A DNA stretch of 43,496 bases from JAFGJQ01 sp964586145 (GCA_964586145.1 CAZPHH010000039.1:1-43496), one strand, 5' to 3'. Positions 26,062 through 35,241 are shown, numbered from the stretch's first letter. A program made the numbers and translations. The notes: generated by a model not told the origin, from the sequence alone.

Positions 26062-26101
26062 ATGGGTTCGCCGTCGGAGGTTTCCTTTCACCAACCCCGC
26101 G

Positions 26102-28678
26102 TCATTGGCTCTCGGAATACATCGCCAATTGCACGCGCCGCACTTCCTTCAACAAAGCCAGCTCTTCCAGCTTCTTCACATCGATGCTGCCGATGACCAT
26201 GTTGGCGCTCTGCGGCTTCAACAACACCACAAGGCCCAGGTCGGCCAGCTTCTTCAGGGTCGCCTCCGACGCATCGGCCAGGTACACCGTCACCTCGATN
26301 NNNNNNNNNNNNNNNNNNNNNNNNNNNNNNNNNNNNNNNNNNNNNNNNNNNNNNNNNNNNNNNNNNNNNNNNNNNNNNNNNNNNNNNNNNNNNNNNNNNC
26401 CGGCCCGGCCGCCCTCGGCGCCAAACACGCCCTCGTGGCTGACGCCCTCCGGCATCTCCACCGGCACGGTCACCTTCACCGACTCGCCGCCGCGGGTGAT
26501 GGTCATCTCCTCCACCGCCACGAAGCTCGTGAACTGCGTGAGCAGCCGGTACGCCAGACCCAGGTCCACGATCGCCTGCTTGATCTCGGGGTCCGGCTGA
26601 CCCCGCTGAATGCCGGCCAGGTTCTGATTCATCAGGTGCTCCACCTTCTCCCGCGCCCAGAGCGTCGCGATGACCTCCGACCGTTTGGACTCGCCCGGCA
26701 GGTCCACCGAAATCTGCCGCTCGAAGTCCTCCGTGCCCCGCTGACCGCGCAGCGTGATCACGCCGGACGCCGCGGCCGTGTACCGCCCCTTCACCACCAC
26801 CGGCTTGGCGCTGAACAGGTCCGGAATCCGAGCCGGCAGCACCTCCTCCACCGGCAGCCCGCCCCAGTCGATCTCGATGTCCGTCAGCACCGGCGTACTC
26901 ACCCGCTCGTAGAACTTCTTCGCCGCCGATTCCGCCTGCGTGTGGTCCAGCACGTACTCCACGTCCCCGCGGCCGGCGGCCGCCATCCCGTCCAGCAGAT
27001 AGCGGTTCACGCTCCGCCCGATGCCGAACGAGAACACCCGGGCCGTGTCGGCGTTCCGCTGCACCGCCTCGATGATCGCCATGTCGTTGCCCACGTAGCC
27101 GTCCGTCATGAAGCACACGATGCGAACCCGCTGCGGGTCGTGCTGGTCCGCCAGGCAGGCCTCGATGGCCTTCATCATCTCCGTGCCGCCGCTGCCCTGG
27201 AGAGTGGCCAGGTACTCCCGCGCCGTGGCCCGGTTCTCCGGCGTGTTGGGCACCGGGCCCGGGAAGCAGGACCCCACGCCGCCCTCGAACGTCATCAGGT
27301 TGAACGTGTCATTGGGGTTGAGGTTCTCGATGCACAGGGCCATCGTTTTCTTGGCCGTCTCGATGGGGAACCCGCTCATCGATCCGCTCTTGTCGATGAC
27401 GAAGATCATCTCCTTCGGCACGATCCACTCCGGCGGGACCTGCTGCGGCGGTTGGAGAATCAGCGTGAAGAAGCCGCCGCGGGCGTCGAAGTAGGGCAGC
27501 AGCGTGTCGCCGATGTCCTTGGTGGTCGTGGTGTACTTCAGCACGAAATCCTTGTTCGGAATGGCGTTCTTGTCCTGCAGCTTGACGATCGCCTGGGATT
27601 TGGCCGCGTCCGGGTACTCCACGTCCACCGCGTGCTGGAGCGATCGCACGTCCTGCAGCGGGAAGCCGGCGAGAATGTCCACGGAAATCGAGATGTCGTG
27701 CCCGGCCCGCATCCCCGGCGGCACCACCGGCGGGCTGATTCGGCTTGCGTCCGGCACCTGGTCCGTGTCGATCGCCCAACCTGTGCCCTGCGGAATCGGA
27801 GCGGCCGGGTCGTACGCGAAGTACCGATCGCCGATCCGGCCGAGTTGCCCGTCCAGGTAGAAGCTCCCGTCCTCCGTCGTGCCGTCGGCGTACGTGATGG
27901 TGAACGAGTGCCACGGCGCGTACTGCCACTTCTCCGGCTTCTGCACCAGCGCGGCGTGCAGCAGGCAGGCCCGGGCCTGTTCTTCGCTCATCGCGGCGCG
28001 CTGGCCGGTGTCCGCGGCCGCGTCCTGCAGCACGAATTCCACCACCTGCCGCGACTGGAGCACGTCACCGCGCAGCGGTTGCAGCCCTGCCGGCAGCATC
28101 ACCGGCGGCGCCGTTGACGCGCCCGGCATGTAGCGCGGGCCGACGACCATCGGGAAGTCAAAGGTGTACGTGCCGTCCTCCCAGTCCAGCGTCTCCACGT
28201 ACGCGATGCGAATCTCCACGCGGGCGCCCGGCTCGATGTTCGCCACGGACTGGGTGAAGATGTTCGGCCGGTCCTGCTCCAGCAGGCTGGCGACGTGCCC
28301 GGCCGCTTTCGCATTCTCGTAGATCTGGCGGGCCTCCTCGCGCGGCTTGATGACGCCGCGAATGACGCGCTCGCCGACGATCATCGTCATGTCATCCACG
28401 GCCGCGTTCTGCGACAGCGGAAAAACGTAAACCCCTTCGATTTTGTAGTCGAAGGGGTTGTGGAACTTCTGCGTGACCTCCACCCGGGCCACGAACCCGG
28501 TGATCCGCACGTCCACGTCCGTATGTTCCAGCGGGCACGGACCCAGGGCCTGGCCCTCCGGCCCCGTCGCCTGGAGCATGCCTTCGGTGATCTTCTCCTG
28601 CCCCCAGGCCGGCCCCGCCAGCCCGAATCCACCCACCACCAGCCCGCCGACAATCGCCATAATTGCTTTTGATTTCAT
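26102..28678 (-). CDS. Secreted VIT and von Willebrand factor A domain protein (interrupted by an assembly gap)
   Basis: The product resembles inter-alpha-trypsin-inhibitor heavy-chain-like bacterial proteins. It has a signal peptide (residues 1-26, ending PAWGQ) and a start supported by AGGAGT nine bases upstream. A VIT domain follows at about 30-170 (VDVRITGFVARVEVTQKFHNP; ERVIRGVIKPREEARQIYENA). The von Willebrand A domain from about residue 422 carries an intact metal-ion-dependent adhesion site, D429-K-S431-G-S433, in FVIDKSGSMSG, and CFMTDGYVGND. A C-terminal segment after the gap (IEVTVYLADASEATLKKLADLG) may be a small alpha/beta domain. The 100-N gap (26300-26399) falls in the linker, so true length and frame across it are unknown. 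The role is probably extracellular adhesion or matrix contact. Confidence 0.85.
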   Translation of the reverse strand: MKSKAIMAIVGGLVVGGFGLAGPAWGQEKITEGMLQATGPEGQALGPCPLEHTDVDVRITGFVARVEVTQKFHNPFDYKIEGVYVFPLSQNAAVDDMTMIVGERVIRGVIKPREEARQIYENAKAAGHVASLLEQDRPNIFTQSVANIEPGARVEIRIAYVETLDWEDGTYTFDFPMVVGPRYMPGASTAPPVMLPAGLQPLRGDVLQSRQVVEFVLQDAAADTGQRAAMSEEQARACLLHAALVQKPEKWQYAPWHSFTITYADGTTEDGSFYLDGQLGRIGDRYFAYDPAAPIPQGTGWAIDTDQVPDASRISPPVVPPGMRAGHDISISVDILAGFPLQDVRSLQHAVDVEYPDAAKSQAIVKLQDKNAIPNKDFVLKYTTTTKDIGDTLLPYFDARGGFFTLILQPPQQVPPEWIVPKEMIFVIDKSGSMSGFPIETAKKTMALCIENLNPNDTFNLMTFEGGVGSCFPGPVPNTPENRATAREYLATLQGSGGTEMMKAIEACLADQHDPQRVRIVCFMTDGYVGNDMAIIEAVQRNADTARVFSFGIGRSVNRYLLDGMAAAGRGDVEYVLDHTQAESAAKKFYERVSTPVLTDIEIDWGGLPVEEVLPARIPDLFSAKPVVVKGRYTAAASGVITLRGQRGTEDFERQISVDLPGESKRSEVIATLWAREKVEHLMNQNLAGIQRGQPDPEIKQAIVDLGLAYRLLTQFTSFVAVEEMTITRGGESVKVTVPVEMPEGVSHEGVFGAEGGRAXXXXXXXXXXXXXXXXXXXXXXXXXXXXXXXXXXIEVTVYLADASEATLKKLADLGLVVLLKPQSANMVIGSIDVKKLEELALLKEVRRVQLAMYSESQ
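26300..26399. other. Assembly gap of 100 N inside the VIT/vWA gene
   Basis: Exactly 100 N, a conventional gap size. Unlike the two later gaps, the flanks share no sequence, so real DNA is missing. Protein before the gap ends in GAEGGRA, suggesting a Gly/Ala-rich linker that assembled poorly. Confidence 0.95.
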
Positions 28679-28728
28679 GACTTAAACTCCTACCCGGAAG
28701 ACCCTGCCGCCCCCCTTTGTGTGGGGCC

Positions 28729-28819
28729 GGCTTCTTGTATGGGACCATACTTCTCGTATGGATCCACCTTCTTCTGTGGGATCCCCATCTTCTGTGGGAC
28801 CGGCTTCTTTTGTGGGACC
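28729..28819. repeat. Degenerate tandem array of about 18-base units
   Basis: Five successive units of 17-19 bases end in GGGACC or GGATCC. They start at 28729, 28747, 28766, 28785 and 28802; the last reads GGCTTCTTTTGTGGGACC. The array abuts a hairpin unit at 28816. Related units with a different, locus-specific sequence occur at 41083-41118 and, inverted, at the right edge of the window. Confidence 0.75.
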
Positions 28820-28835
28820 GGCTTTCCAGCCGGTC
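28816..28835. repeat. Hairpin unit GACCGGCTTTCCAGCCGGTC, copy 1
   Basis: An 8-bp perfect stem, GACCGGCT/AGCCGGTC, with loop TTCC. It caps the tandem array. The same 20 bases recur at 28934, 41115 and 41270 and inverted at 43444. Confidence 0.85.
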
Positions 28836-28855
28836 TGGGCCTCCTGCCTATCTTT

Positions 28856-28904
28856 GGTCCGCACGGCGGACCCTACTTGTGGGACTTGGTCCGCACGGCG
28901 GACC
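28856..28904. repeat. Two copies of a GGTCCGCACGGCGGACC hairpin module
   Basis: The 17-base palindrome (7-bp stem, loop ACG) occurs at 28856-28872 and 28888-28904. Each copy is followed by CCTACTTGTGGGAC or a close variant, so the full module is about 32 bases. A third copy lies at 41356-41372. Confidence 0.8.
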
Positions 28905-28933
28905 CTACTTGTGGGACCGGCCACCGCCTGTGG

Positions 28934-28953
28934 GACCGGCTTTCCAGCCGGTC
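28934..28953. repeat. Hairpin unit GACCGGCTTTCCAGCCGGTC, copy 2
   Basis: Identical to copy 1 and preceded by TGTGGGACC, as at every other locus. The downstream TCGGG is also shared with the 41-kb copies. Confidence 0.85.
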
Positions 28954-29097
28954 TCGGGGCCCCCTGCACCGCATTAGACCCGCCCAGCCGGGATAGGTTC
29001 CCGATTCTCGGGCAGGCGGCCCGGGAACCGATCGGCCCCGGGCAGCCGCCGGCCAATCGCCGCGCATGTTCAGCCTGCGTTGCCCGGGCCGGTTGCC

Positions 29098-30423
29098 ATG
29101 GAAGAACCCGCGTCATCCCAACCCGCCGAACCACGCTGCATGGTGCCGCTGCTGCCGTACCAGCGTGACGACGTATTCTCCTCCGCGCGGTTCCGCTGGA
29201 GCTGCTGGTCGCGCCAGACCGGTAAATCGTTCACGAAATCGCTGCGTCGCATTCTCCGCGGCCTGGAGCGCCGGCGCAACCAGGTCTTCCTGTCCGCCAG
29301 CGAGCGCCAGAGCCTGGAGCTGATGGCCAAGGCCCGCATGCACTGCCAGGCACTTCAGATCGTCTATGACTACTACCTTGGCGCGAACAAAACCAAGGTG
29401 ACCTACAAACGGTGCGAGATCATCCTGCCGCACCAGGTTCGCATCATCGCCCTGCCCGCCAATCCGCGCACGGTCCGCGGCTTCACCGGCGACGTGCTGC
29501 TCGACGAGTTCGCCATGCACGAGAACGACCGCGACATCTGGGCGGCCGTCTTCCCGACCGTGCTGCGCGGCGACGGCGAGCTGGACGTGGCCTCCACGCC
29601 TCGCGGCCTGTCCAACGTGTTCGCCGAGCTGCGTGACAACGAGCAGTTCAGCCACTCCACGGTGACGCTGCCGGACGCCATCGCCCAGGGCCTGAACGTG
29701 GATCTGGAGGCCATCCGCCGCTCGATGGGCGATGAGGAGCTGTTCCGCCAGGAGTTTCTGTGCGAGTTTCTCGACGAGGCCACCGCCTTTCTGACGTACG
29801 GGCAGATCGCCGCCTGCGAAGACGTCCGGCTGACCAAGGACCGCGACCTCGCCGAGCTGCGTTCGCTTCGCGCGGACCTCTACGCCGGGGTGGACATCGG
29901 GCGCAAGCGCGACCTGACCGTGCTGTGGGTGCTTTCCCCGGACGGCGAGGACCTGGTGACCCAGGCCGTCTATGAACTGGCTGCGGCCCCGTTCCGCGAG
30001 CAGTTCGCGACGCTTTCCGAGGTGTTGTCGCTACGTGCGTTGCGTCGCTGCTGCATTGACGCGGGCGGACTGGGGATGCAACTGGCCGAGCAGGCGGTGG
30101 AGGCGTTCGGGGCGCATCGGGTGGAGCCCGTGAGCTTCACCGCGGCGGTCAAGTCCGAACTGGCCGGTCGGCTGCGGATTCTGGTCGAGGCCGGCCGCAT
30201 CCGCATCCCGGCGGACGAGGCCATTCGCAACGACTGGCACAGCCTGCGCCGCAGCGTCACCGCCGCGGGGCACCTTCGCCTGGACGCCGGCCACGCGGGC
30301 GGCAGCCACGCCGACCGCTTCTGGGCCGCCGCCCTGGCCGTCCACGCCGCCGACTCCGCCCCCGGCCGGGCGGAGATTCTCACCGCCCCCGCCCTGACGT
30401 TCGCGCGGAAGGGAACGTGGTAA
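29098..30423 (+). CDS. Phage-type terminase large subunit, orphan
   Basis: Terminase large subunits package phage DNA with an N-terminal ATPase and a C-terminal RNase H-like nuclease. The 441-residue protein has both, intact. Walker A-like SRQTGKS lies at 38-44, Walker B VLLDEF has D136-E137, and the coupling motif is STPRG (166-170). Nuclease acidic residues are D266 (GVDIGRKRD), D321 (CIDAGGLG) and D406 (HADRFWAA). The organisation is like Mu gp28/Terminase_6-type proteins. No portal, capsid, tail, small terminase or integrase gene is next to it. The ATG at 29098 has no strong ribosome-binding site; a later ATG at 29140 is an alternative. It may be a phage relic, a gene-transfer-agent part or a domesticated enzyme. 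Confidence 0.88.
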   Translation: MEEPASSQPAEPRCMVPLLPYQRDDVFSSARFRWSCWSRQTGKSFTKSLRRILRGLERRRNQVFLSASERQSLELMAKARMHCQALQIVYDYYLGANKTKVTYKRCEIILPHQVRIIALPANPRTVRGFTGDVLLDEFAMHENDRDIWAAVFPTVLRGDGELDVASTPRGLSNVFAELRDNEQFSHSTVTLPDAIAQGLNVDLEAIRRSMGDEELFRQEFLCEFLDEATAFLTYGQIAACEDVRLTKDRDLAELRSLRADLYAGVDIGRKRDLTVLWVLSPDGEDLVTQAVYELAAAPFREQFATLSEVLSLRALRRCCIDAGGLGMQLAEQAVEAFGAHRVEPVSFTAAVKSELAGRLRILVEAGRIRIPADEAIRNDWHSLRRSVTAAGHLRLDAGHAGGSHADRFWAAALAVHAADSAPGRAEILTAPALTFARKGTW

Positions 30424-30455
30424 GGGCTGTCGGTCTGCCGCGTTCCCACATGAGA

Positions 30456-30495
30456 GCGGGGGTCGCGAAGCGGCTCACCGCCCCGCGACCCCCGC
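30456..30495. terminator. Hairpin between convergent terminase and FG-GAP lipoprotein genes
   Basis: A perfect 12-bp stem, GCGGGGGTCGCG/CGCGACCCCCGC, with a 16-base loop is centred in the 101-base convergent spacer. It could serve both strands. No T-run is present. Confidence 0.55.
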
Positions 30496-30524
30496 CGGGT
30501 CCGTCCACTGCGGGCCTCGAACGG

Positions 30525-33500
30525 CTACGGCTTGAACCCGTAGATGAGGTACGCCTCACCGGCGTTCACCGTGCCCTTGCCCGTGTCCGGGTCAATCCGC
30601 GGATCGGCCAGGATCGAGCCGATCAGGATGTCCCCGTATCCGTCGCCGTCAATGTCTCCGGCGCCGGCCAGGCCGAACGAACGTCCGTTGTCCCAGTGGC
30701 CCGGGTCGATCTCCTTGGCGGCGTTGCCCTGGTCCGGATCGGACGCCCGTCCGCCGCCGATCTGATCGTTGTTGCGGCGTCCGGCGATGATGAAGCCGGG
30801 CAGCAGCTCCGAGCCGATCTTGTCGATGGAGATTTCCATCGGCTTGGTCGGATCGGTCTGCCACTTGGCCGCCTCCAGCATCTTGCCCTCCACACTGCGG
30901 CTCAGGATCACGTACACCAGGCCGGCCCGGGTCAGCTTGTCGTACGGATCGTCGTTCACGCCCGTCGTGGCGTTGTAGCTGTTGTTCGGCACGCCTTTGG
31001 GCCCGTCGATGTCGTCGCGCACCCCGAACGGCGGTTCGCGGTCCACGCCCTCGGTATCCAGCACGTCCACCGTATCGAACGGGTTGGAGTCAAACCGCGG
31101 CGTCGCGCCTGGCGCGGCGATCAGCAGGTCGTTGTACCCGTCGCCGTCGATATCGCCGGCATTGACCATGTTGAACCCGAACAGGTCTCCCGCCCGGCTC
31201 CCGACGATCCGGGCCACCTTCCGCTGGGTCAGCCAATCCTCGATCCTGGCGCCCGATTCCGGCGAGACCAGCGGTTGCTGCTGCGTGCCGGGGAAGAGGA
31301 TCCAGACCTCGCCACGGTCGTTGTCGTAATACGGGCTGGACGCGAGCAACGCGGGCCGCCGCGACTCACCGGCCCTCAGCGGGACCCCGTTGGTCCCGAA
31401 GTCCATGCCGCCCACGATCATTTCGCCAAACTGCGAGCCGGCGTTCTGACGTCCCTTCAGGAAGATACCGGCCAGCCGCTGTGGATGGGTCGGGGCCAAC
31501 GCCAGCTTGTCCAGGATGTAATCGGACTCCAGCGAGGAGGCACGGCGGTACACGACGTACAGGGCGCCGTCCTGCTTCCCGTTGCCGTACGGATCGGCCT
31601 CCGGCGCCGCGAGGGCGATGTCGTCGCGGCTGTCGTTGTTGAAGTCCAGGATGCCGAGCACGTTTCGCACCTGGTCATTCGCCCGGCCGGCGATACGGAC
31701 CGCGCGCTTCAATGTGTCGAAGCCCGTGCGGGTGAAAGTCATATCCGTGCGCGCGATGCTCGACCGGGGAATCCGTGCGTTGCCGCCCGTGCCCGTGCGG
31801 CTTGGCGGCGTGCCGGAGATCGGGCACCAACACGTGTGGCTGTCGGCGTCCGCCATGTACATGTGCGGCTTCGGCGGCATCTGGCTCGCTCCGCCCCCCG
31901 GCACGCCATCCTCCAGAGGCATCGTCCAGAGGTCCTTCAGGTCCATGACGTACGCCAGACCTGCCAGTGAATTCGCCTCGGCGCTGGTCGGGTCCAGGAG
32001 GTCCTGCACGTCCGGGTAGCTGCCCGACAGGTCTGCCTGCTCGCGATCCACGACGTCGCGCTTCGGGGCGCTGATCACCATGTAGTTGCCGCTCTGCGCG
32101 ACCGACACGCCGAACTCGCTCTCCTCCGGGTGTTCGTCGTCCTTGTCGCGGCCGATGATCCGAGCCCCGTACGGCGGCAGGGGCTTGTTCCAGACCACGC
32201 CCTCGTCCCCGTTCTCCGCACCGGCGGTACGGTCCACGTGCATCCCCGACAACAGGCTCCCGGGACCGAGGCCCCGTGCGAAGTCGCCGACGAACGGGAT
32301 GCCCAGCCGGATGATGTCCACGAAGTCGTCCACGACGCATTCCTCATCCTCTCCGACCAGCCAGGTGTATATCTTCATGCAGGAGGAAAACCCCGTCAGC
32401 GACACGGAGCTGAAGGCGCTCTCGCTGAGTACATCGCCAAACAGGTCAAACTGGGCACACACGTACGGGTCTCCGCACTGCGCGTGCGTGTCCCAGCTGT
32501 CGCCCAGGACGGTGCACACATCCGCGGGCGGCCATTCCAGGGTGTTGTTCACGCAGTCGTACACGCCCGCCAGGTCGGCCGTCGGAACGCACGTGGGGCA
32601 GGTGAAGGTGTTGGTATCACACGGGAAGCGACCCATGTTCCCCTGGTCGCGCTTCCACCACTTGATGAAATTGACCGCGAGGGTGGGGGAGAACCCGAAA
32701 TACGGCTCGATCAGCGAGTCCCATTCGTCGTCCGCCTCCGCAGGCCCCCACGGAATGATCGGCGCGCAGCCCACGCGCAGGTTGCGGATGTCCTCTTCGT
32801 CGGGGTAACACCCGGCCTCGTCCGCATTGCTGGCCCACAAGTCAGCCGTCCAGAGCGATTCGCCGCTGCACAGCGATCCATCGTCGGGCTCCGGACCCAC
32901 CCGCATTGATACGAAGTCCTGGCCCACCTCCTCCAACGCGACGCGGACCCCCAGGATGTCCGTCGACTTGAGTTGTCCCCCGGACGACACCGTCCCGCTT
33001 CGCACGTACGGGTCGGTGCTGGCCACGATCACCACGCCGCCCAGCTTGAAATGCTCGCGGTTGACCAGGTCCGACTCCCGCGATGCAAACCCCGGCAGCG
33101 GCCCGTTTGCCACGCGCGGGAACTGGAAGACCAACTCGCTGACCTCGTCCGGGTCCACGGTCACCCGGTTCTCCACGTTTGATAGGCGCGTCACGCCGTA
33201 GATGCCCAGGGTGTCCGTGCCCGGCGTGGCCACGCCCGAGAACACCATGCCCGGCAGCACCGTGCTGCCCGTCCGGTTCACGTTGAATGTTCCGGCAAAC
33301 CGGGTGGCGCTCCCGCGGATCAGATACGCCTCGCCGACTCCGATGCCCGTCGGGTTCACGAAGTCCGGCTTCCCGAACCGGGCAATCATCAGCATGTCGT
33401 CGATCCCGTCGACGTTGAAGTCTTCCCCGAAGTACTGGCCCGGAGTCTCCCGGTCCGCGACACTCAGGAAGCCCGAGCCCAGGTTGTCCTCAAAGTTGTG

Positions 33501-35105
33501 CCCCTCGAACACCGCGCCGTAGAACTTGCCGGCGGGCGGCGCGTCCGGCGGAATCGGCAAGTCGGTCGCCGTCGCCTCGCCGCCCAGCGGGCTGGCCAGG
33601 TCGCCCAGCCAGAACACCGTCGGCCGCGTCGTCACCTTCACGTAGGCCGGCGCCTGGCCCGTCAGCACGGTCCCGTCGTTCAGCACGATCCGCACGAACA
33701 CCGCCAGAATGCCCGACTGCGTCGGCGTGAACGTCGCCGTCTTCACCGACAGGGCCGCCGGCGCCAGAATCTGGTACTCCGTCGCCTCCAGCGCGCCGGT
33801 CTTGTCCTTCATCCGACGGTAGTACGCGTCCACCTTCCCCGCCGCCGCCGGCAGGTTCGTAGTCCACGCCACCGCCACTTCCGTGTTCGGCCGGCGGTTG
33901 ATCGCCACGCTCGGCTCCGTCACCGTCACCTTCGGCGAAACCTCCTTGACGATCTTCCCCTCGGCGTAGCCGGCCACCGGCTCGTTCACGCCGTCGTACA
34001 CCAGCGCGCCCAGGAAGTACTCGCCCTCTCCCAGGCTGCTGGTGCTCAGCGTGGCCATCGTCTCGTCCACCGGCCGGTTGGCCAGCAGAATGGCTTCGTC
34101 GCCGTCGTACACGTCGTCGTCATCGACGAAGAAATCGACTCGCTGGTCCGTCGGCTCGCCTTCGAAGACCTGCGCCCGGTACTGCACCGTCACCGTCTCC
34201 ACGCCGAAGCCGACCGTCACGTCGTCCGACGGCTCGATGATCTCGATCCGCGGTGGCCGGGGCACCGGCGGCGCCGAAAGAACGGTGACAATGTACGGGT
34301 CGTTGTAGACCGTCAGAATCCGGTCCGTCAGCCCCGCGGCGACCGCGCTGCCCACCGATTGCCCCGTGTCCGTCACCGAGATGCCCAGCCGATACCGACC
34401 CGGCGGCACGCCCAGCGCGCTCCAGAACTGCGAAATCACGTTCCGCGTGCCCTCGTCGATCACCACGCCCAGTTCGTCGGCGGGCACGGTGTCGTCCGCA
34501 TCTTCCGATATGTAGAACAGCCTCCAGTTCACCGGGTTCTGGGCGTCACCCACGTTCACCCGGATCTCCAGAGACTGGTCGCCGAACAGACTGCGATTGC
34601 TCGACGGCGACACGAACGCCGGCGCCGGGATGCCCGACACCGTGATCGTGTACTCGCTCCGCACCCGGTACTCCTGGCCGCTCACGGCGTACCGCAGCCC
34701 CACGAAGTACGGGCCCGAGTCCACCTCCTCCACCGGGAACAGGAACGACCGGGTCTCGCCGATCGCGGCCGGCGCCGAAAGCCCCGTCGCAATCACGACC
34801 TCGTCGCCCGTCTCCACGCCGCCCTGTGCCCCCGTAGCAGACGCCTGAATGCGGAACGCCCGGATGTTCGTGGCCGACGAGGGCGTCGTGTAGAACACCG
34901 TCACGTCCTGGGACACCACGATGTCCCTTTGCAGCAGAATGGCCCCCGGCAGCGGATCGCCCGCCCCGCCACTGCCCGTCCCGGCGCCGCCCGGAGTCCG
35001 GCTGCCGCAACTGATCAGCAACGCCGAAAGCCCCACGGCCGTCGCGCAAACCGCCCCCATCGCAAGGGCCTTGCGATTCCGATTCCACACTCGTGACTGG
35101 GTCAT
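30525..35105 (-). CDS. Giant FG-GAP beta-propeller lipoprotein with a Cys-rich insert
   Basis: The 1526-residue protein starts at the ATG (35105) with GGAG nine bases upstream. Its signal ends in a lipobox-like LISC with Cys33, followed by a Gly/Ser/Thr linker, so it is probably lipid-anchored. The N-terminal half (about 45-560) is made of repeated Ig-like beta domains (DVTVFYTTPSSATNIRAFRI; VTVEFP-like openings such as KVTVTEPSVAI). From about 590 on come FG-GAP/integrin-alpha-type blades with calcium loops: DFNVDGIDDMLMI, DFNNDSRDDIALAAP, DIDGDGYNDLLIAAP, DIDGDGYGDILIGS. An insert at about residues 739-927 holds twelve cysteines in DTNTFTCPTC-like contexts. The likely role is cell-surface adhesion or binding. 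A good promoter lies at 35242-35270. Confidence 0.85.
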   Translation of the reverse strand: MTQSRVWNRNRKALAMGAVCATAVGLSALLISCGSRTPGGAGTGSGGAGDPLPGAILLQRDIVVSQDVTVFYTTPSSATNIRAFRIQASATGAQGGVETGDEVVIATGLSAPAAIGETRSFLFPVEEVDSGPYFVGLRYAVSGQEYRVRSEYTITVSGIPAPAFVSPSSNRSLFGDQSLEIRVNVGDAQNPVNWRLFYISEDADDTVPADELGVVIDEGTRNVISQFWSALGVPPGRYRLGISVTDTGQSVGSAVAAGLTDRILTVYNDPYIVTVLSAPPVPRPPRIEIIEPSDDVTVGFGVETVTVQYRAQVFEGEPTDQRVDFFVDDDDVYDGDEAILLANRPVDETMATLSTSSLGEGEYFLGALVYDGVNEPVAGYAEGKIVKEVSPKVTVTEPSVAINRRPNTEVAVAWTTNLPAAAGKVDAYYRRMKDKTGALEATEYQILAPAALSVKTATFTPTQSGILAVFVRIVLNDGTVLTGQAPAYVKVTTRPTVFWLGDLASPLGGEATATDLPIPPDAPPAGKFYGAVFEGHNFEDNLGSGFLSVADRETPGQYFGEDFNVDGIDDMLMIARFGKPDFVNPTGIGVGEAYLIRGSATRFAGTFNVNRTGSTVLPGMVFSGVATPGTDTLGIYGVTRLSNVENRVTVDPDEVSELVFQFPRVANGPLPGFASRESDLVNREHFKLGGVVIVASTDPYVRSGTVSSGGQLKSTDILGVRVALEEVGQDFVSMRVGPEPDDGSLCSGESLWTADLWASNADEAGCYPDEEDIRNLRVGCAPIIPWGPAEADDEWDSLIEPYFGFSPTLAVNFIKWWKRDQGNMGRFPCDTNTFTCPTCVPTADLAGVYDCVNNTLEWPPADVCTVLGDSWDTHAQCGDPYVCAQFDLFGDVLSESAFSSVSLTGFSSCMKIYTWLVGEDEECVVDDFVDIIRLGIPFVGDFARGLGPGSLLSGMHVDRTAGAENGDEGVVWNKPLPPYGARIIGRDKDDEHPEESEFGVSVAQSGNYMVISAPKRDVVDREQADLSGSYPDVQDLLDPTSAEANSLAGLAYVMDLKDLWTMPLEDGVPGGGASQMPPKPHMYMADADSHTCWCPISGTPPSRTGTGGNARIPRSSIARTDMTFTRTGFDTLKRAVRIAGRANDQVRNVLGILDFNNDSRDDIALAAPEADPYGNGKQDGALYVVYRRASSLESDYILDKLALAPTHPQRLAGIFLKGRQNAGSQFGEMIVGGMDFGTNGVPLRAGESRRPALLASSPYYDNDRGEVWILFPGTQQQPLVSPESGARIEDWLTQRKVARIVGSRAGDLFGFNMVNAGDIDGDGYNDLLIAAPGATPRFDSNPFDTVDVLDTEGVDREPPFGVRDDIDGPKGVPNNSYNATTGVNDDPYDKLTRAGLVYVILSRSVEGKMLEAAKWQTDPTKPMEISIDKIGSELLPGFIIAGRRNNDQIGGGRASDPDQGNAAKEIDPGHWDNGRSFGLAGAGDIDGDGYGDILIGSILADPRIDPDTGKGTVNAGEAYLIYGFKP

Positions 35106-35241
35106 CTTGAGATACTCCGGACCGTTCAGGCAGGTCGTTTCACTTCCGGGTCCACGCCGTCGCTCGCGATTCCGGCGGGTCCGGGCATGGGAGGCGCCCG
35201 AACCGACGGCAACCTGCACCGACAGCGCGGCTTACGTTTTC

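Larger units (their letters stand above)
25580..26101. other. 522-base spacer rich in short palindromes
   Basis: No gene is supported here. The region holds at least five unrelated perfect palindromes (listed separately) with short loops, scattered between a plus-strand gene end and a minus-strand gene end. Convergent orientation makes this a 3-prime to 3-prime spacer, where interspersed palindromic repeats are commonly tolerated. One or more may act as terminators, but none has a clear T-run. Confidence 0.6.
28679..29097. other. 419-base divergent spacer filled with modular repeats
   Basis: Most of this spacer between the VIT/vWA gene and the terminase gene is made of repeat modules: a degenerate array of 17-19-base units, two copies of the GACCGGCT/AGCCGGTC hairpin, and two copies of a GGTCCGC/GCGGACC hairpin. 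No gene is supported, and promoters for the two flanking genes were not recognisable among the repeats. Confidence 0.7.

Noticed and set aside
28729..28819. Tandem units considered as a CRISPR array
   Set aside because: Units are contiguous 17-19-base degenerate repeats with no spacers, and no cas gene is present.
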